NCBI GenBank assembly: GCA_934444895.1
Contig: CAKSDA010000100.1
Location: 1-5,582 of the forward strand
DNA: 5,582 nucleotides
DNA from: an uncultured Eubacteriales bacterium
GTDB lineage: Bacteria > Bacillota > Clostridia > Oscillospirales > Acutalibacteraceae
Direction: 5' to 3'
Shown: piece after piece, positions 5,080 to 5,582 of the stretch
Position numbering within the stretch: the stretch's first letter is position 1
Layout: each line of letters begins with the position of its first letter
The notes under the pieces: model-generated
The model's input: only the letters and a program-made list of their open reading frames with translations
The model's database searches: none
What the model was told of the DNA's origin: nothing
Made by a program: the position numbers and the translations under genes

Positions 5080-5582
5080 ATGGCAGAAAAAGAAATCAAA
5101 AAAATAGTACTGGCCTATTCCGGCGGTCTTGATACATCAATAATAATCCCCTGGCTTAAGGAGAATTATAATAATCCCGAAATCATTGCGGTTTCCGGAA
5201 ATGTAGGCCAGGCAGACGAACTTGAAGGTCTTGAGGAAAAAGCCATTAAAAGCGGCGCTTCCAAACTTTATGTAGAAGATCTCACAGAAGAATTTGTTAA
5301 CGATATCGTTGTTCCCACCGTTATGGCAGGAGCAAAGTATGAAGAATATCTGCTTGGCACTGCCCTTGCCCGCCCCATTATCGGTAAAAGGCTTGCGGAA
5401 ATTGCCATTGCCGAAGGCGCCGACGCTATATGCCACGGCTGCACCGGTAAAGGAAATGATCAGGTGAGGTTTGAACTCGCAATAAAGGCTTTTGCACCCG
5501 GAATTAAAATTATTGCCCCCTGGAGGGATTGGGATTTTAAATCCCGTGAAGAGGAAATAGAATATGCCGAAGCTCACAATAT
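5080..5582 (+). CDS. argG: Argininosuccinate synthase, N-terminal part (runs off the window)
   Basis: This enzyme joins citrulline and aspartate with ATP to give argininosuccinate, the next-to-last step of arginine synthesis, in the cytoplasm. The window holds 167 codons of a protein usually about 400 residues long. The ATP-pyrophosphatase loop AYSGGLDTS is at 12-20. Conserved blocks follow: NVGQADELEGLEEKA at 41-55, GASKLYVEDL at 59-68, YLLGTALARPIIGKRLAEIA at 90-109 and HGCTGKGNDQVRFE at 119-132. These are of the common bacterial type, not the divergent E. coli type. The start is fixed by AGGAGG at 5066-5071, 8 bases upstream. The extended -10 promoter and two ARG boxes upstream imply repression by an ArgR/AhrC-type regulator when arginine is abundant. 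argH is a likely downstream neighbour but is not visible. Confidence 0.97.
   Translation, partial: MAEKEIKKIVLAYSGGLDTSIIIPWLKENYNNPEIIAVSGNVGQADELEGLEEKAIKSGASKLYVEDLTEEFVNDIVVPTVMAGAKYEEYLLGTALARPIIGKRLAEIAIAEGADAICHGCTGKGNDQVRFELAIKAFAPGIKIIAPWRDWDFKSREEEIEYAEAHN

Noticed and set aside
5137..5577. A 146-codon open frame on the minus strand inside argG.
   Set aside because: It is a shadow of argG, whose own frame carries the family motifs, promoter and ribosome site. The antisense product is a low-complexity phenylalanine- and glycine-rich sequence.

Overview
The window looks like part of a low-GC, Gram-positive anaerobe chromosome, most likely a gut-type clostridium (class Clostridia). 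This rests on AT-rich intergenic DNA, strong purine-rich ribosome binding sites, near-consensus sigma-A promoters, a lysine riboswitch with an intrinsic terminator, ARG-box-like operators and cysteine-rich proteins. The organism assignment is inference.

Layout. Bases 1-1618, minus strand: a two-gene operon for a MacB/LolD-type ABC exporter, with the ATPase (917-1618) first and then a large FtsX-like permease (904 down to base 1, where it leaves the window). Its promoter (TTGACA, 17 bp, TATTCT) is followed directly by a perfect 20-bp palindrome at the expected transcription start, which looks like a repressor operator. Bases 1619-2205: a divergent intergenic region that also holds a consensus plus-strand promoter, a complete lysine riboswitch (about 1919-2082), a candidate antiterminator and a strong terminator. 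Bases 2206-4611, plus strand: a tightly packed amino-acid ABC importer operon (binding lipoprotein, HisM/GlnP-type permease, GlnQ-type ATPase), predicted from the riboswitch to import lysine and to be switched off when lysine is plentiful. A terminator hairpin closes it at 4703-4743. Bases 4744-5079: gene-free DNA ending in an extended -10 promoter with two exact ARG-box matches. Bases 5080-5582: the first 167 codons of argG (argininosuccinate synthase), leaving the window.

The most unusual item is the binding lipoprotein at 2206-3072. Its two halves are in the reverse of the family's usual order. The segment that is normally C-terminal (SIADLKGAKISAQTGT through the lobe-2 and return helices) follows the signal peptide directly. 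The segment that is normally N-terminal (LKVGMECAYRPFNW through SPTAER and the first hinge strand) comes last. The protein therefore reads as a circular permutation cut at the hinge, and it is otherwise full size and intact.

How the genes work together: the importer and argG both serve basic amino-acid supply (lysine uptake, arginine synthesis), each under its own amino-acid-responsive control. The divergent exporter is a separate unit, probably inducible efflux or cell-envelope defence, whose regulator is not in the window.
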